From NCBI GenBank assembly GCA_024762925.1, contig JANTGM010000013.1, positions 1-64,000 of the forward strand: a DNA stretch of 64,000 bases, given 5' to 3'. The position numbers and the translations under genes are program-made. The first letter of the stretch is position 1; each line of letters opens with the position of its first letter. The notes beneath the pieces were generated by a model. It ran no database searches. It was given only the letters and a program-made list of their open reading frames with translations, and was not told where the DNA came from. This document shows positions 45,043-53,802 of this stretch, one piece after another. This DNA comes from Kofleriaceae bacterium (GTDB lineage: Bacteria > Myxococcota_A > Polyangia > Haliangiales > Haliangiaceae).

Positions 45043-45780
45043 ATGAGCATGCAGCCCCCACCACAACAAGGTTATTCAGGTCCTCCATCGAGCATGGAGC
45101 AGCCAGCTCACGGTGGCGAGACAACAGGTGCACGACCAGCAGGCCCACAGTCAAATACGAAGTCAATGCCGCTTGGGTTCACAGCAGGGGGCGGCCTGCT
45201 TGTTGGCATCGTCGCTGGTCTCTTGTTGATCTCAGGTGGAGGTGATGCTCCCAAAGCAGAGGCCAAAGGGCCCGTTGTTGCCAAAGCCCCAACCACCTAC
45301 GGAGACCTCGTCGAGGAAGAGACTCCGCCAACTCCAACGGAGGGAGCGAACGCTGGCGATCCGGTGGTTCCAAAACCGCTCGCGGATCCTTCTGGCGAGG
45401 CTTCGGAGACCAAGACGGAAGCCGACAAACCTGTCGTGATACCTGAACCACCAAAGCCTGATCCTACCCCTGTTGAGCCTGAGCCTACTTCGGTTCAACT
45501 GCAGTTCGATATCACAGGGCTTGAGGAGGGCGTTGAGGCAACCATTACTCTCGACAATGACGTTGTCCCCGGAACATCGACTGGGTTCACGATTCCCGCT
45601 GGCAAGCAAAAACAGCGAGCGAAAGTTGTGGTGCGTGCGAAGGGATATCGCGCATTCAGAAAAACTCTGAATGTGACTGCCGACATGACGGTGGCCGTCG
45701 AGATGCGCAAAAAGCCGAGTGGCGGTAGCGGAGGCAAAAAGCCCGGCGGAACTGGTCCAGGCGGGCTCTTGGATCTATAA
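45043..45780 (+). CDS. Single-pass membrane protein with Pro-rich stalk and PEGA-like domain
   Basis: A 245-residue protein started at ATG 45043, which has an AGGAG ribosome-binding site; a longer frame from 45004 lacks one. A Pro/Gln-rich cytoplasmic tail is followed by one transmembrane helix (about 45-65). A Pro/Glu-rich periplasmic stalk then leads to a C-terminal beta domain (VQLQFDITGLEEGVEATITLDNDVVPG...) resembling PEGA, and a Gly/Lys-rich end. The design suggests a spacer that holds a small binding domain away from the inner membrane. No family name is certain. Confidence 0.7.
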   Translation: MSMQPPPQQGYSGPPSSMEQPAHGGETTGARPAGPQSNTKSMPLGFTAGGGLLVGIVAGLLLISGGGDAPKAEAKGPVVAKAPTTYGDLVEEETPPTPTEGANAGDPVVPKPLADPSGEASETKTEADKPVVIPEPPKPDPTPVEPEPTSVQLQFDITGLEEGVEATITLDNDVVPGTSTGFTIPAGKQKQRAKVVVRAKGYRAFRKTLNVTADMTVAVEMRKKPSGGSGGKKPGGTGPGGLLDL

Positions 45781-45889
45781 AGGTTCGGTTTTTGCCACGA
45801 GTCCAATCGCGGCTCGCAAGTTAGCATTGGGCGAGGTGACGACATCACCGAGAAGGGCGCCTGCCTACGCAGACCCCAGGTCCGAGCAT

Positions 45890-46480
45890 CTATGCCCCGA
45901 CGACCAGGTTCAACGTCAGATCGTAGTCAACCGTTGAATCACCCGTCGCGGAGAAGACCTCAATGCGATAGGTCCCAGCTGGGAGCTCATTGGTTTGCGC
46001 GGGGCCACGCACTATCTGCTCAGTCGCATCTGTACCGACAGCGGCAGCTACGACATCGTCGGCGGCATTGTAGAGCCGAAGGTTCAGATCGCTGCTGGAG
46101 TTGTCAAAGGAGAGGGTGATGGTGAGGTTCGTATTGCCCAACAGCGCAAACGAGTAGAAGTCACCATCGGCATCCGGGCAGATGGCCGCAGCCAGCGTTC
46201 CTGGATTGATGGCGATCGGCGTTTCCAACGTATCGTTTGGCTCAAACTCTTCACAGTTTGCAGCAGTCGCAGCATCCGCACTTGTGTCAGCATCGGGAAT
46301 GTTAGGCGCATCAAATTCTATTGCTGCATCGGACGCACCCGGCTCCAGCGGCTCGTCGAAGTCGAGCAAGAACGTACAGCCACCAAGACATGCGGCGAAG
46401 CCGATCACGGCCATAGCTGGGCGCCAAGGGCGCTTTGTCCAAGAGCTTCTCGAGCCCTGTTTCTCAGCCGGTCGGAGCAT
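45890..46480 (-). CDS. Lipoprotein with PPC (pre-peptidase C-terminal) domain
   Basis: A 196-residue lipoprotein. A long basic N-region is followed by a hydrophobic stretch ending Leu-Gly-Gly-Cys (Cys35); an ATG at 46414 is an alternative, closer start. An Asp/Ala-rich linker precedes a PPC-type beta domain (EEFEPNDTLETPIAI..., DADGDFYSFALLG, SSSDLNLRLYNAADD, LPAGTYRIEVFS). PPC domains usually occur on secreted proteases and may help export or substrate binding; here the domain stands alone. It is divergent from glyQ. Confidence 0.85.
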   Translation of the reverse strand: MLRPAEKQGSRSSWTKRPWRPAMAVIGFAACLGGCTFLLDFDEPLEPGASDAAIEFDAPNIPDADTSADAATAANCEEFEPNDTLETPIAINPGTLAAAICPDADGDFYSFALLGNTNLTITLSFDNSSSDLNLRLYNAADDVVAAAVGTDATEQIVRGPAQTNELPAGTYRIEVFSATGDSTVDYDLTLNLVVGA

Positions 46481-46486
46481 GATCTG

Positions 46487-46516
46487 AGCCTAGCGAATGC
46501 CTTAGATGAAGGTCAA
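46487..46516 (-). promoter_or_regulatory. Candidate promoter of the PPC lipoprotein gene
   Basis: Read on the minus strand, TTGACC (46511-46516) and TAGGCT (46487-46492) are 18 bp apart. The predicted start of transcription coincides with the ATG at 46480, so the message may be leaderless if this start and promoter are right. Confidence 0.35.
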
Positions 46517-46539
46517 GAGTTTCGAGTATCTAGCTCGTC

Positions 46540-46568
46540 TTGACCACCCCTGACCCAACTGCTAGGTT
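46540..46568 (+). promoter_or_regulatory. Candidate glyQ operon promoter
   Basis: TTGACC (46540-46545) and TAGGTT (46563-46568) are 17 bp apart, similar to the candidates before tgl and the TetR gene. It would give a leader of about 75 nt before glyQ. Confidence 0.45.
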
Positions 46569-46650
46569 GCCGCCCCAGCCGCCCTGTGGTCCCCGAAATC
46601 CTTCTGGGAACTAGACCCAAAGCGGGCGAGCCAAAGACCCACCAATCGCC

Positions 46651-47652
46651 ATGCATTTGCAGACTCTAATCCTCGAGCTTCAGCAGTTTTGGGCATCCCG
46701 CGGCTGTGTGATCCAGCAACCGATCGACGTCGAAGTCGGCGCTGGCACCTTCCATTCCGCGACGTTCCTGCGCTCTTTAGGCCCCGAACCCTACAAAGCT
46801 GCATTTGTGCAGCCATGCCGAAGACCTGTGGACGGTCGCTATGGGGAAAATCCCAATCGGGTCGGGGCCTACTACCAATTTCAAATCGGTTTAAAGCCCT
46901 CTCCTCTGGACGTGCAAGAGCTCTACATCGAGATGCTCAAGCACATCGGGCTCGATCCGCTGGCCCATGACATCCGTTTTGTGGAGGACGACTGGGAGTC
47001 GCCAACGCTCGGAGCGTGGGGCCTTGGATGGGAGGTCTGGGCCGATGGCATGGAAATCACGCAGTTCACATATTTCCAGCAGGCTGGCGGCATCGAGTTG
47101 ATGCCGGTTACAGCGGAACTCACCATTGGGCTTGAGCGCATTGCCATGTACCTGCAAAACGTTGACAACATCTTCGATTTGCAGTGGAACGAGACGACCA
47201 AGTACGGGGATGTGCATATGCAGAGCGAAGTGGAGTATTCTCACTTCAACTTCACGCACGCAGACGTGGCGTTGAACTTTGAGCTCTTCGATAAGTTTGA
47301 GGCCGAGTGCAAACGCCTGGTCAAAGCAGAACTGGCACTTCCGGCCTACGACTACTGCATGAAGGGCTCACACGTCTTCAACTTGCTCGATGCTCGAGGG
47401 GCGATTTCGGTGACTGAGCGACAGCGTTTTATCGGCCGTGTTCGCGCCCTCTCACGGGCGTGCGCCGAGGCGTATCTCATATCGCGCGCAAAACTGGGAT
47501 TCCCTCTTTTGGGCAAGGAGAAGGGCGAGCGCGCCAAAGAGGCGTTCTACGCCAACCTGGAATCGGGCGTCAACGCGGCTGCACTTGCCGCTGCTCGTGC
47601 AGGTTCGGCGTCCTCAAACGCAGCAAGGGCCGGTGCAGACAATGTCGCTTGA
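46651..47652 (+). CDS. glyQ: Glycine-tRNA ligase alpha subunit
   Basis: A 333-residue catalytic subunit of the alpha2beta2 glycyl-tRNA synthetase, which charges tRNA-Gly. Family landmarks are clear from the start: [46 protein letters not shown] and YYQFQ. It is about 30 residues longer than E. coli GlyQ (303) because of an Ala-rich C-terminal tail. The stop lies 11 bp inside the glyS start, so the subunits are translationally coupled. Confidence 0.97.
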   Translation: MHLQTLILELQQFWASRGCVIQQPIDVEVGAGTFHSATFLRSLGPEPYKAAFVQPCRRPVDGRYGENPNRVGAYYQFQIGLKPSPLDVQELYIEMLKHIGLDPLAHDIRFVEDDWESPTLGAWGLGWEVWADGMEITQFTYFQQAGGIELMPVTAELTIGLERIAMYLQNVDNIFDLQWNETTKYGDVHMQSEVEYSHFNFTHADVALNFELFDKFEAECKRLVKAELALPAYDYCMKGSHVFNLLDARGAISVTERQRFIGRVRALSRACAEAYLISRAKLGFPLLGKEKGERAKEAFYANLESGVNAAALAAARAGSASSNAARAGADNVA

Positions 47653-49726
47653 ATTACTCCTGGAGTTAGGCACGGAAGAGATTCCCGCGGGCTACTTGGC
47701 AAAGGCCATGGTCGCGCTCAAAGACAATTGCGAGGCTGAGCTAGCGAAGCTGCGCCTAGGATTTGATTCTGTTCAGGTGTTGGGCACGCCTCGCAGGCTG
47801 ACGCTTTCCATCATTGGCCTTGCAGAAGGTCAGGACGACCTTGCAGAAGAGATGGTTGGCCCACCGGCCCGCGTGGCCTTTGGCGAAGATGGCACGCCGA
47901 CAAAGGCTGCCCTGGGCTTTGCAAAGCGCAACGGTGTTGCTGTGGCCGATCTTCGAAAGGGCCCAGCTGAGGGCAAGAAGGGCGAGTACCTCCTATGTAC
48001 ACGCAAGGAGGCCGGCAAGCGGACCAAAGATGTGCTGCCAGACGTCTTGGGTGGGCTTCTAAGAACTCTTCCATGGCCAAAGTCCATGCGCTGGCACGAG
48101 GGCGAAGAATCGTTTGTGCGTCCCGTACACTGGGTGGTCTGCCTGCTCGGAGGCGATGTCCTTCCGCTGAGTTTTGCCGGCATCGAGGCGGGCAATGCAA
48201 CCCGAGGTCATCGATTCCTTGCGCCAGGGCCTATCGAACTCGCCGGCGATTTGCAGAGCTACTCTCAGGCACTGCGTCAGGCGTTCGTGATTGTCGACCC
48301 AGAAACACGGCGCACCATGATTGCCGCTGAAATTGCTCGCATCGAGGGGGACGTGGAGGGCACGGTTCGGCCGGATCCAGCCTTGGTGGCCGAAGTCGCC
48401 AACCTCGTGGAGTACCCTGTCGGGGTTTGCGGCGAGTTCCCAGAAGAATACCTAGAGGTGCCCGAGCAAGTCATTGTCTCGGCCATGCGCTCCCATCAGC
48501 GGTACTTCGCAATGAGCCGCCCTGACGGCTCGCTCCTCAATCGATTCGTCACCATCGCGGGTACGGTTACCAAAGACCCCGCGCTGGTTCGTCGAGGCAA
48601 CGAACGAGTTCTCGCGGCTCGCTTGGCGGATGCACAGTTCTTCTTCCGCGAAGATCGTAAACACAGCCTCGAGCACTTTGCGTCCAAACTCGACTCGGTC
48701 GTCTTTCAGAAGAAACTCGGCAGCATTGGAGACAAAGTTACTCGACTCAGCGCTGGTGCCATTGCGCTGGCGAGTGATGTTGGAGTCTCGACCGAATCGG
48801 TGACTCGCGCCTGTGCACTTTGCAAAGCTGACCTCTGCTCGCAAATGGTCTCCGAGTTTCCCGAGTTGCAAGGCTCCATGGGGCGAAGGTATGCGACGCT
48901 GGCTGGTGAGGCGGACGACGTTAGCCTCGCCATCGAGGAGCACTACCTTCCGCGCGGCGCTAGTGATGACCTGCCGACAGGCGATGTTGGTGCTGTCATT
49001 GGCATTGCCGACAGGCTTGACACGATTGCTGGTTGCTTCAGCATTGGCGTTGTCCCAACCGGATCTGCGGACCCGTTTGGACTGCGTCGGGCAGCCCTCG
49101 GAATCCTCCGGCTCCTGGCGGAGCGAAGTTGGGTGGTTGATCTCAGTACTCTTGTCAACCGGGCTATTGAACAGGTGGTGCAGGGCCAAGCACTGACCAT
49201 CGACACAGCCAAAGTCAGCGCGGATGTGCTCGACTTCCTGCGGATTCGATTTCGCGGCCTTCTCACCGACGGCAAGTCTCTGCCAGGGGATTGCGTGGAT
49301 GCCGCGTTGGCTGTGGGCTTTCACAATCCGAGCGACGCTCGTGCCCGCGCCGAGGCGGTCTCGCAGTTGCGTGCAAGGGCTGACTTCGAACCACTGGCTG
49401 CGGCGTTCAAACGCGTTGCAAACATCCTGAAAGGCCAGAGCCCAGCCGGTACGCCCAATCCCGATGCGTTCGTGGAAGAGGGGGAACGCGGCCTGTGGAC
49501 CGCATATCAGGGAGTCCAAGAGCGGGTGGATACAAGCCTTGCTACGCAAAACTACGTCAAGGCACTGCAGGTCTTGAGCGAACTCAAAGGCCCCGTAGAC
49601 ACCTTCTTTGACGCAGTGCTTGTCATGGACAAAGACGAGGGGGTTCGTGACAACCGTCTCGCAATGCTCGGTCGCATCAACGATACATTCACCCGAATCG
49701 CGGACTTCCGGCAACTCGCGGTCTAA
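47642..49726 (+). CDS. glyS: Glycine-tRNA ligase beta subunit
   Basis: A 694-residue tRNA-binding subunit. The true start is the ATG at 47642 ([19 protein letters not shown]), which overlaps glyQ by 11 bp; the frame stays open further upstream only by chance. Conserved blocks include [32 protein letters not shown]-like [20 protein letters not shown] and [11 protein letters not shown]. The C-terminal anticodon-binding part ends in [17 protein letters not shown]. Length is normal (E. coli 689). Confidence 0.97.
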   Translation: MSLELLLELGTEEIPAGYLAKAMVALKDNCEAELAKLRLGFDSVQVLGTPRRLTLSIIGLAEGQDDLAEEMVGPPARVAFGEDGTPTKAALGFAKRNGVAVADLRKGPAEGKKGEYLLCTRKEAGKRTKDVLPDVLGGLLRTLPWPKSMRWHEGEESFVRPVHWVVCLLGGDVLPLSFAGIEAGNATRGHRFLAPGPIELAGDLQSYSQALRQAFVIVDPETRRTMIAAEIARIEGDVEGTVRPDPALVAEVANLVEYPVGVCGEFPEEYLEVPEQVIVSAMRSHQRYFAMSRPDGSLLNRFVTIAGTVTKDPALVRRGNERVLAARLADAQFFFREDRKHSLEHFASKLDSVVFQKKLGSIGDKVTRLSAGAIALASDVGVSTESVTRACALCKADLCSQMVSEFPELQGSMGRRYATLAGEADDVSLAIEEHYLPRGASDDLPTGDVGAVIGIADRLDTIAGCFSIGVVPTGSADPFGLRRAALGILRLLAERSWVVDLSTLVNRAIEQVVQGQALTIDTAKVSADVLDFLRIRFRGLLTDGKSLPGDCVDAALAVGFHNPSDARARAEAVSQLRARADFEPLAAAFKRVANILKGQSPAGTPNPDAFVEEGERGLWTAYQGVQERVDTSLATQNYVKALQVLSELKGPVDTFFDAVLVMDKDEGVRDNRLAMLGRINDTFTRIADFRQLAV

Positions 49727-49738
49727 TCGAGAAAATCC

Positions 49739-52393
49739 ATGCCACGCTACGTATATCGATTTGGAGCCGGCGAAGCTGATGGCAACGCCGATCAGAAGGC
49801 TTTGCTTGGGGGCAAGGGGGCCAACCTCGCAGAAATGACATCGCTCGGCATTCCTGTTCCACCGGGCTTCACAATCACGACCGAGGTGTGCGCGTTGGCC
49901 GCGGATGGCGAGACCGATTTGCGAGAAGTTCTCGGAGCTCAGGTCGATGGCGCCCTCGAACGTGTCGCCGAGCTTTCCGAGTCCGCCTTTGGCGATCGCA
50001 ACAATCCGCTGCTCGTCTCGGTGCGTTCCGGCGCTCCAGTTTCGATGCCGGGCATGATGGATACCATCCTCAACCTCGGCCTCAACGATGAGACGGTGCA
50101 AGGGCTTGCCGAGCAGACTGGCGACGCCCGTTTTGCCTACGATTGCTATCGGCGATTCGTTGCGATGTATGGCGAAGTTGTCATGGGTGTGCGGGCCGAG
50201 AACGACGCCGACGAAAACCCATTTGCGGCGCTGCTGTCTCAGAAAAAGTCTGAGGTGGGGGTGCAGCTGGATTCGGAGCTCAGCGCGGACGACCTTCGCA
50301 GCTTGGTTACGGCGTACAAAATCGAAATCCTCAAGCAGGTGGAGCAACCATTCCCCGAAGATCCCATGGCACAGCTGTGGGGCGCAGTTCGCTCCGTCTT
50401 TGGCTCTTGGCAGAACAAGCGTGCGGTCTTTTACCGTCGCATGCACAACATCGATGGCAGCGTCGGAACCGCTGTCAATGTGCAGGCGATGGTCTTTGGC
50501 AATTTGGGCGACGACTGCGCGACAGGCGTTGCCTTCACGCGGAATCCTGCCACCGGAGACGCGGGGTTTTTCGGAGAGTTCCTGCTGAACGCACAGGGTG
50601 AGGACGTCGTCGCAGGCGTTCGGACCCCTCAAGACATCTCTACGCTTGGCGAGAGCATGCCCGAGGTGCACGAAGAGCTCTTGCGGGTAGCAGAACGCCT
50701 CGAGAAGCACTTTGGCGACATGCAGGATCTTGAGTTCACGATCCAACGAGAGCGGCTCTGGCTGCTGCAAACGCGAACCGGCAAACGAAGTGGAGCGGCC
50801 ATGGTCAAAGTCGCTGTCGACATGGTCGCTGAGGGGCTCATCGATGAGCGCACAGCCATCGCGCGGATGGATCCGGCCAAGCTCGACGAGATTCTGCATC
50901 CGACCATCGACCCCGAACGAAAGCCACCACTGATCGCCAAGGGCCTTCCCGCGTCGCCCGGCGCTGCGATTGGCCGCATTGTCTTTGGCGCCGACGAAGC
51001 CGAGGTATGGGCAAACCGAGGCGAGAGCGTGCTCCTGGTGCGCAACGATACATCGCCAGAAGACATCCATGGCATGAAGGCGGCAACCGGTGTGCTAACA
51101 GCGCGAGGCGGCATGACATCACATGCGGCGGTGGTTGCCCGAGGCATTGGCAAACCCTGCGTGACGGCGTGTCGCGCCCTCTCCATCGATGCCGTGAAAA
51201 AGGAACTCCGCATCGGCGAGCGCTGTTTTCAGCTGGGCGACCTTGTCACCATTGATGGGGCCACAGGCGAGGTCTTTGCGGGCCGAGCCGGTCTCGTGCC
51301 GGCATCGATTGGCGAGGAGTTTGGAACGCTGATGGGGTGGGTCGACGACGTGCGCCGCCTCAAGGTGCGAACCAATGCGGACACTGCTGTCGATGCTCGA
51401 ACTGCGATCGCGTTTGGCGCGGAGGGCATTGGTCTTTGCCGTACCGAGCACATGTTCTTTGCTCCGGAACGCATCTTGGCCGTTCGAGAAATGATCCTGG
51501 CGCAGAGTGATGAGTCTCGCCGAGAGGCGCTCGACAAGATCCTCCCCATGCAGCGAGAGGACTTCAAAGACATCTTCCGAATCATGCAGGGCATGCCTGT
51601 GACAGTGCGGCTACTAGATCCCCCTCTGCATGAATTCCTCCCGCATGCCGATACGGAAATCGCCGAAGTCGCAACAGCGACAGGGCGTACCACAACCCAA
51701 GTCAAAACCATGATCGCCGATCTCGCCGAGGTCAACCCCATGCTTGGCCATCGCGGTTGCCGATTGGCAGTGAGCTGGCCCGAAGTATACGAGGTGCAGG
51801 CCCGGGCCCTGGCCGAGGCTGCAGTTGCCGTCCTCGCTGAAGGGATCGCGGTTCGCCTTGAGATCATGATTCCGTTCGTCTCTCTTCCCAGGGAACTGGA
51901 AGCTCTTCGGCCGCTGATCTGCGATGTCGTTGATGACGTGCTCGCCGCAGCGGAGGTCGAACTGGCATATCTTGTCGGAACCATGATCGAACTGCCACGC
52001 GCATGTCTGGTCGCTGGGGAGATTGCCGAGAATGCCGACTTCTTCTCGTTTGGCACAAACGACCTCACACAAACCACCTACGGCTTGTCTAGAGATGATG
52101 CAGGGCGGTTTCTCCCCGAATATTTGGAGCGTGGTCTGCTTGATCACGATCCATTTGTGCGGCTCGACCGGGCAGGGGTTGGAGCGCTGATTCGTGTTGG
52201 GGTTGAGCAGGGCCGTGCTGTGAAAACCAAGCTCAAGGTCGGAATCTGCGGCGAACACGGTGGCGAGCCCTCATCGGTCGAATTCTGTCACCGCGAGGGC
52301 TTCGATTATGTGAGTTGCTCCCCATTTCGTGTCCCGATTGCTCGTGTTGCCGCCGCCCAGGCCGCTCTGCGAGGCGAGGCGAGGTCAAAGTAG
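49739..52393 (+). CDS. ppdK: Pyruvate, phosphate dikinase
   Basis: An 884-residue enzyme that interconverts pyruvate + ATP + phosphate and phosphoenolpyruvate + AMP + pyrophosphate. The N-terminal nucleotide domain begins with GGKGANLAEMTSLGIPVPPGF. The phospho-carrier His462 sits in GGMTSHAAVVARG, and the PEP domain has GICGEHGGEPSSV near the end. All three domains are intact and length matches the family. It starts 12 bp after glyS, so it is probably in the same operon. In this context it may serve gluconeogenesis or a reversible glycolysis. Confidence 0.97.
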   Translation: MPRYVYRFGAGEADGNADQKALLGGKGANLAEMTSLGIPVPPGFTITTEVCALAADGETDLREVLGAQVDGALERVAELSESAFGDRNNPLLVSVRSGAPVSMPGMMDTILNLGLNDETVQGLAEQTGDARFAYDCYRRFVAMYGEVVMGVRAENDADENPFAALLSQKKSEVGVQLDSELSADDLRSLVTAYKIEILKQVEQPFPEDPMAQLWGAVRSVFGSWQNKRAVFYRRMHNIDGSVGTAVNVQAMVFGNLGDDCATGVAFTRNPATGDAGFFGEFLLNAQGEDVVAGVRTPQDISTLGESMPEVHEELLRVAERLEKHFGDMQDLEFTIQRERLWLLQTRTGKRSGAAMVKVAVDMVAEGLIDERTAIARMDPAKLDEILHPTIDPERKPPLIAKGLPASPGAAIGRIVFGADEAEVWANRGESVLLVRNDTSPEDIHGMKAATGVLTARGGMTSHAAVVARGIGKPCVTACRALSIDAVKKELRIGERCFQLGDLVTIDGATGEVFAGRAGLVPASIGEEFGTLMGWVDDVRRLKVRTNADTAVDARTAIAFGAEGIGLCRTEHMFFAPERILAVREMILAQSDESRREALDKILPMQREDFKDIFRIMQGMPVTVRLLDPPLHEFLPHADTEIAEVATATGRTTTQVKTMIADLAEVNPMLGHRGCRLAVSWPEVYEVQARALAEAAVAVLAEGIAVRLEIMIPFVSLPRELEALRPLICDVVDDVLAAAEVELAYLVGTMIELPRACLVAGEIAENADFFSFGTNDLTQTTYGLSRDDAGRFLPEYLERGLLDHDPFVRLDRAGVGALIRVGVEQGRAVKTKLKVGICGEHGGEPSSVEFCHREGFDYVSCSPFRVPIARVAAAQAALRGEARSK

Positions 52394-52461
52394 ATGCAAA
52401 AGCCGTTCGCACCATGCAACCCCAACACCATGGCCCGAGTCTCAACCCAGGCACGATTCCG

Positions 52462-53802
52462 ATGAAAGCCCTGTATCAAACCATCACTCCCCTCGTCGCG
52501 CTCGCTCTGGCAGCGCTGACCGGCTGCCCCGCCACGAGTGACGAAGTTCGCCCACCAGACGATCAGTTCTTCTTCCCAACCGGCATGGCAATTGACGAAG
52601 GGCAGGGCTCGCTATTTGTCTCTAGTGCCAACTCCGATCTCCGCTACGACTCGGGCACCATCACCATTGTCAATCTTGATCGCGTCGAAGAACTCTTAGG
52701 CGGATGGTTGAGCGGTGGCCAGCTTCCTGCTGGAGCTGATTGCGAAGCTGATAACACCATTGCCACAACCCTTGTTTGCAACGAAGCCGAGGCGATTGTG
52801 GCGAGCTCCAGTGTTCGCATTGGCAACTTCGCCACCGAAATCGGAGTGCAGGCTCTCGACGATGGGACTGCGCGCTTGTTTGCCGCCGTTCGCGGTGATC
52901 CTTCACTAACCTGGATCGACTTTAATCCTGCCTCTCGGGAACTTGAGTGCGGTGGTAGCGGCTCGATGCCCCGCTGCGATCAGGACCACCGGCTAAATCG
53001 ACTACGCAATGATGAATCGGTTGGCAATCTACCACCAGAGCCGTTTGGCATCTACGTCGATAGTGCCGATGGTTTTGTCATCTTGACCCACCTCACACAG
53101 GGCGCGGTCTCGCTAACCGACGCACCAACCGATGGCAGCCCACCCGTTGTCGCAGATGCTATTGGTGGCGTCTTTGACGCCGACCCGCTCACCGGAGCAC
53201 GAAGCGCTCTTGGGGCTGCCGCACGGACTCCAGGTGGGCGCGTGTATGTGACATCGAGTTCAGAAGAGCGTGTTCAGATATTCACGGTTGCGCGAGCGGG
53301 CAATGCGCTTCCATCGCTGGTGCCCTCAGACTTTTTCTTTCTCCGCGATGTCCTACCATCCGATGACAGCCGAGGGATTCGCTTTGGTGGCGATGGCGAT
53401 GTCGCCTACATCCTCAATCGCTCGCCCGCGGTTCTCCAAGTTCTCGATACATCAATTCGCTCCACGGGACAGCCCAGCAATGCGCTTTCACAGGTTGTTG
53501 AAATCTGCCCAAATGCTTCCAACTTGGCAGTGGGCGATATGGGAGCTGGCGACCGTGTGTACGTGACCTGTTTTCGCGAAGGTCAGGTCTGGGTTCTCGA
53601 TCCGATTGGGGGGGGAGTCGATGCGATTATTGATGTTGGCCGAGGACCTCAAGCCCTCGCGATTTCCGAGGACAACCAGAAACTCTACGTGACGAACTTT
53701 CTTGAAGACACTGTGGCCGTCGTTGACCTGGAGGTCGCATCTCCGACCGAGAACAGAGTTGTTCTTAAGCTTGGCCGAACCCGGCAGTCGGGAGGAAAGT
53801 AA
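52462..53802 (+). CDS. Beta-propeller (YVTN-like) lipoprotein
   Basis: A 446-residue lipoprotein started at ATG 52462; upstream ATGs fall in the end of ppdK or lack a signal peptide. The lipobox is Leu-Thr-Gly-Cys (Cys22). The mature part is a beta-propeller of repeated blades, with YVTN-type strands such as GGRVYVTSSSEERVQIFTV, DRVYVTCFREGQVWVLDP and NQKLYVTNFLEDTVAVVDL. Four to six Cys residues may form disulfides. It should be at the cell surface or in the periplasm. Its stop overlaps the start of the next, larger lipoprotein (TAATG), so the two are made together and probably interact. Confidence 0.82.
   Translation: MKALYQTITPLVALALAALTGCPATSDEVRPPDDQFFFPTGMAIDEGQGSLFVSSANSDLRYDSGTITIVNLDRVEELLGGWLSGGQLPAGADCEADNTIATTLVCNEAEAIVASSSVRIGNFATEIGVQALDDGTARLFAAVRGDPSLTWIDFNPASRELECGGSGSMPRCDQDHRLNRLRNDESVGNLPPEPFGIYVDSADGFVILTHLTQGAVSLTDAPTDGSPPVVADAIGGVFDADPLTGARSALGAAARTPGGRVYVTSSSEERVQIFTVARAGNALPSLVPSDFFFLRDVLPSDDSRGIRFGGDGDVAYILNRSPAVLQVLDTSIRSTGQPSNALSQVVEICPNASNLAVGDMGAGDRVYVTCFREGQVWVLDPIGGGVDAIIDVGRGPQALAISEDNQKLYVTNFLEDTVAVVDLEVASPTENRVVLKLGRTRQSGGK

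Noticed and set aside
45835-45849. A near-palindrome GGTGA-CGACA-TCACC in the convergent gap
   Set aside because: The arms are only 5 bp and no T-run follows, so it is not convincing as a terminator or operator.
48452-51070. An 872-codon open frame on the minus strand across glyS and ppdK
   Set aside because: It lies wholly antisense to two well-conserved genes and reads as low-quality, Arg/His/Cys-rich sequence. It is a by-product of the codon use of the sense genes.
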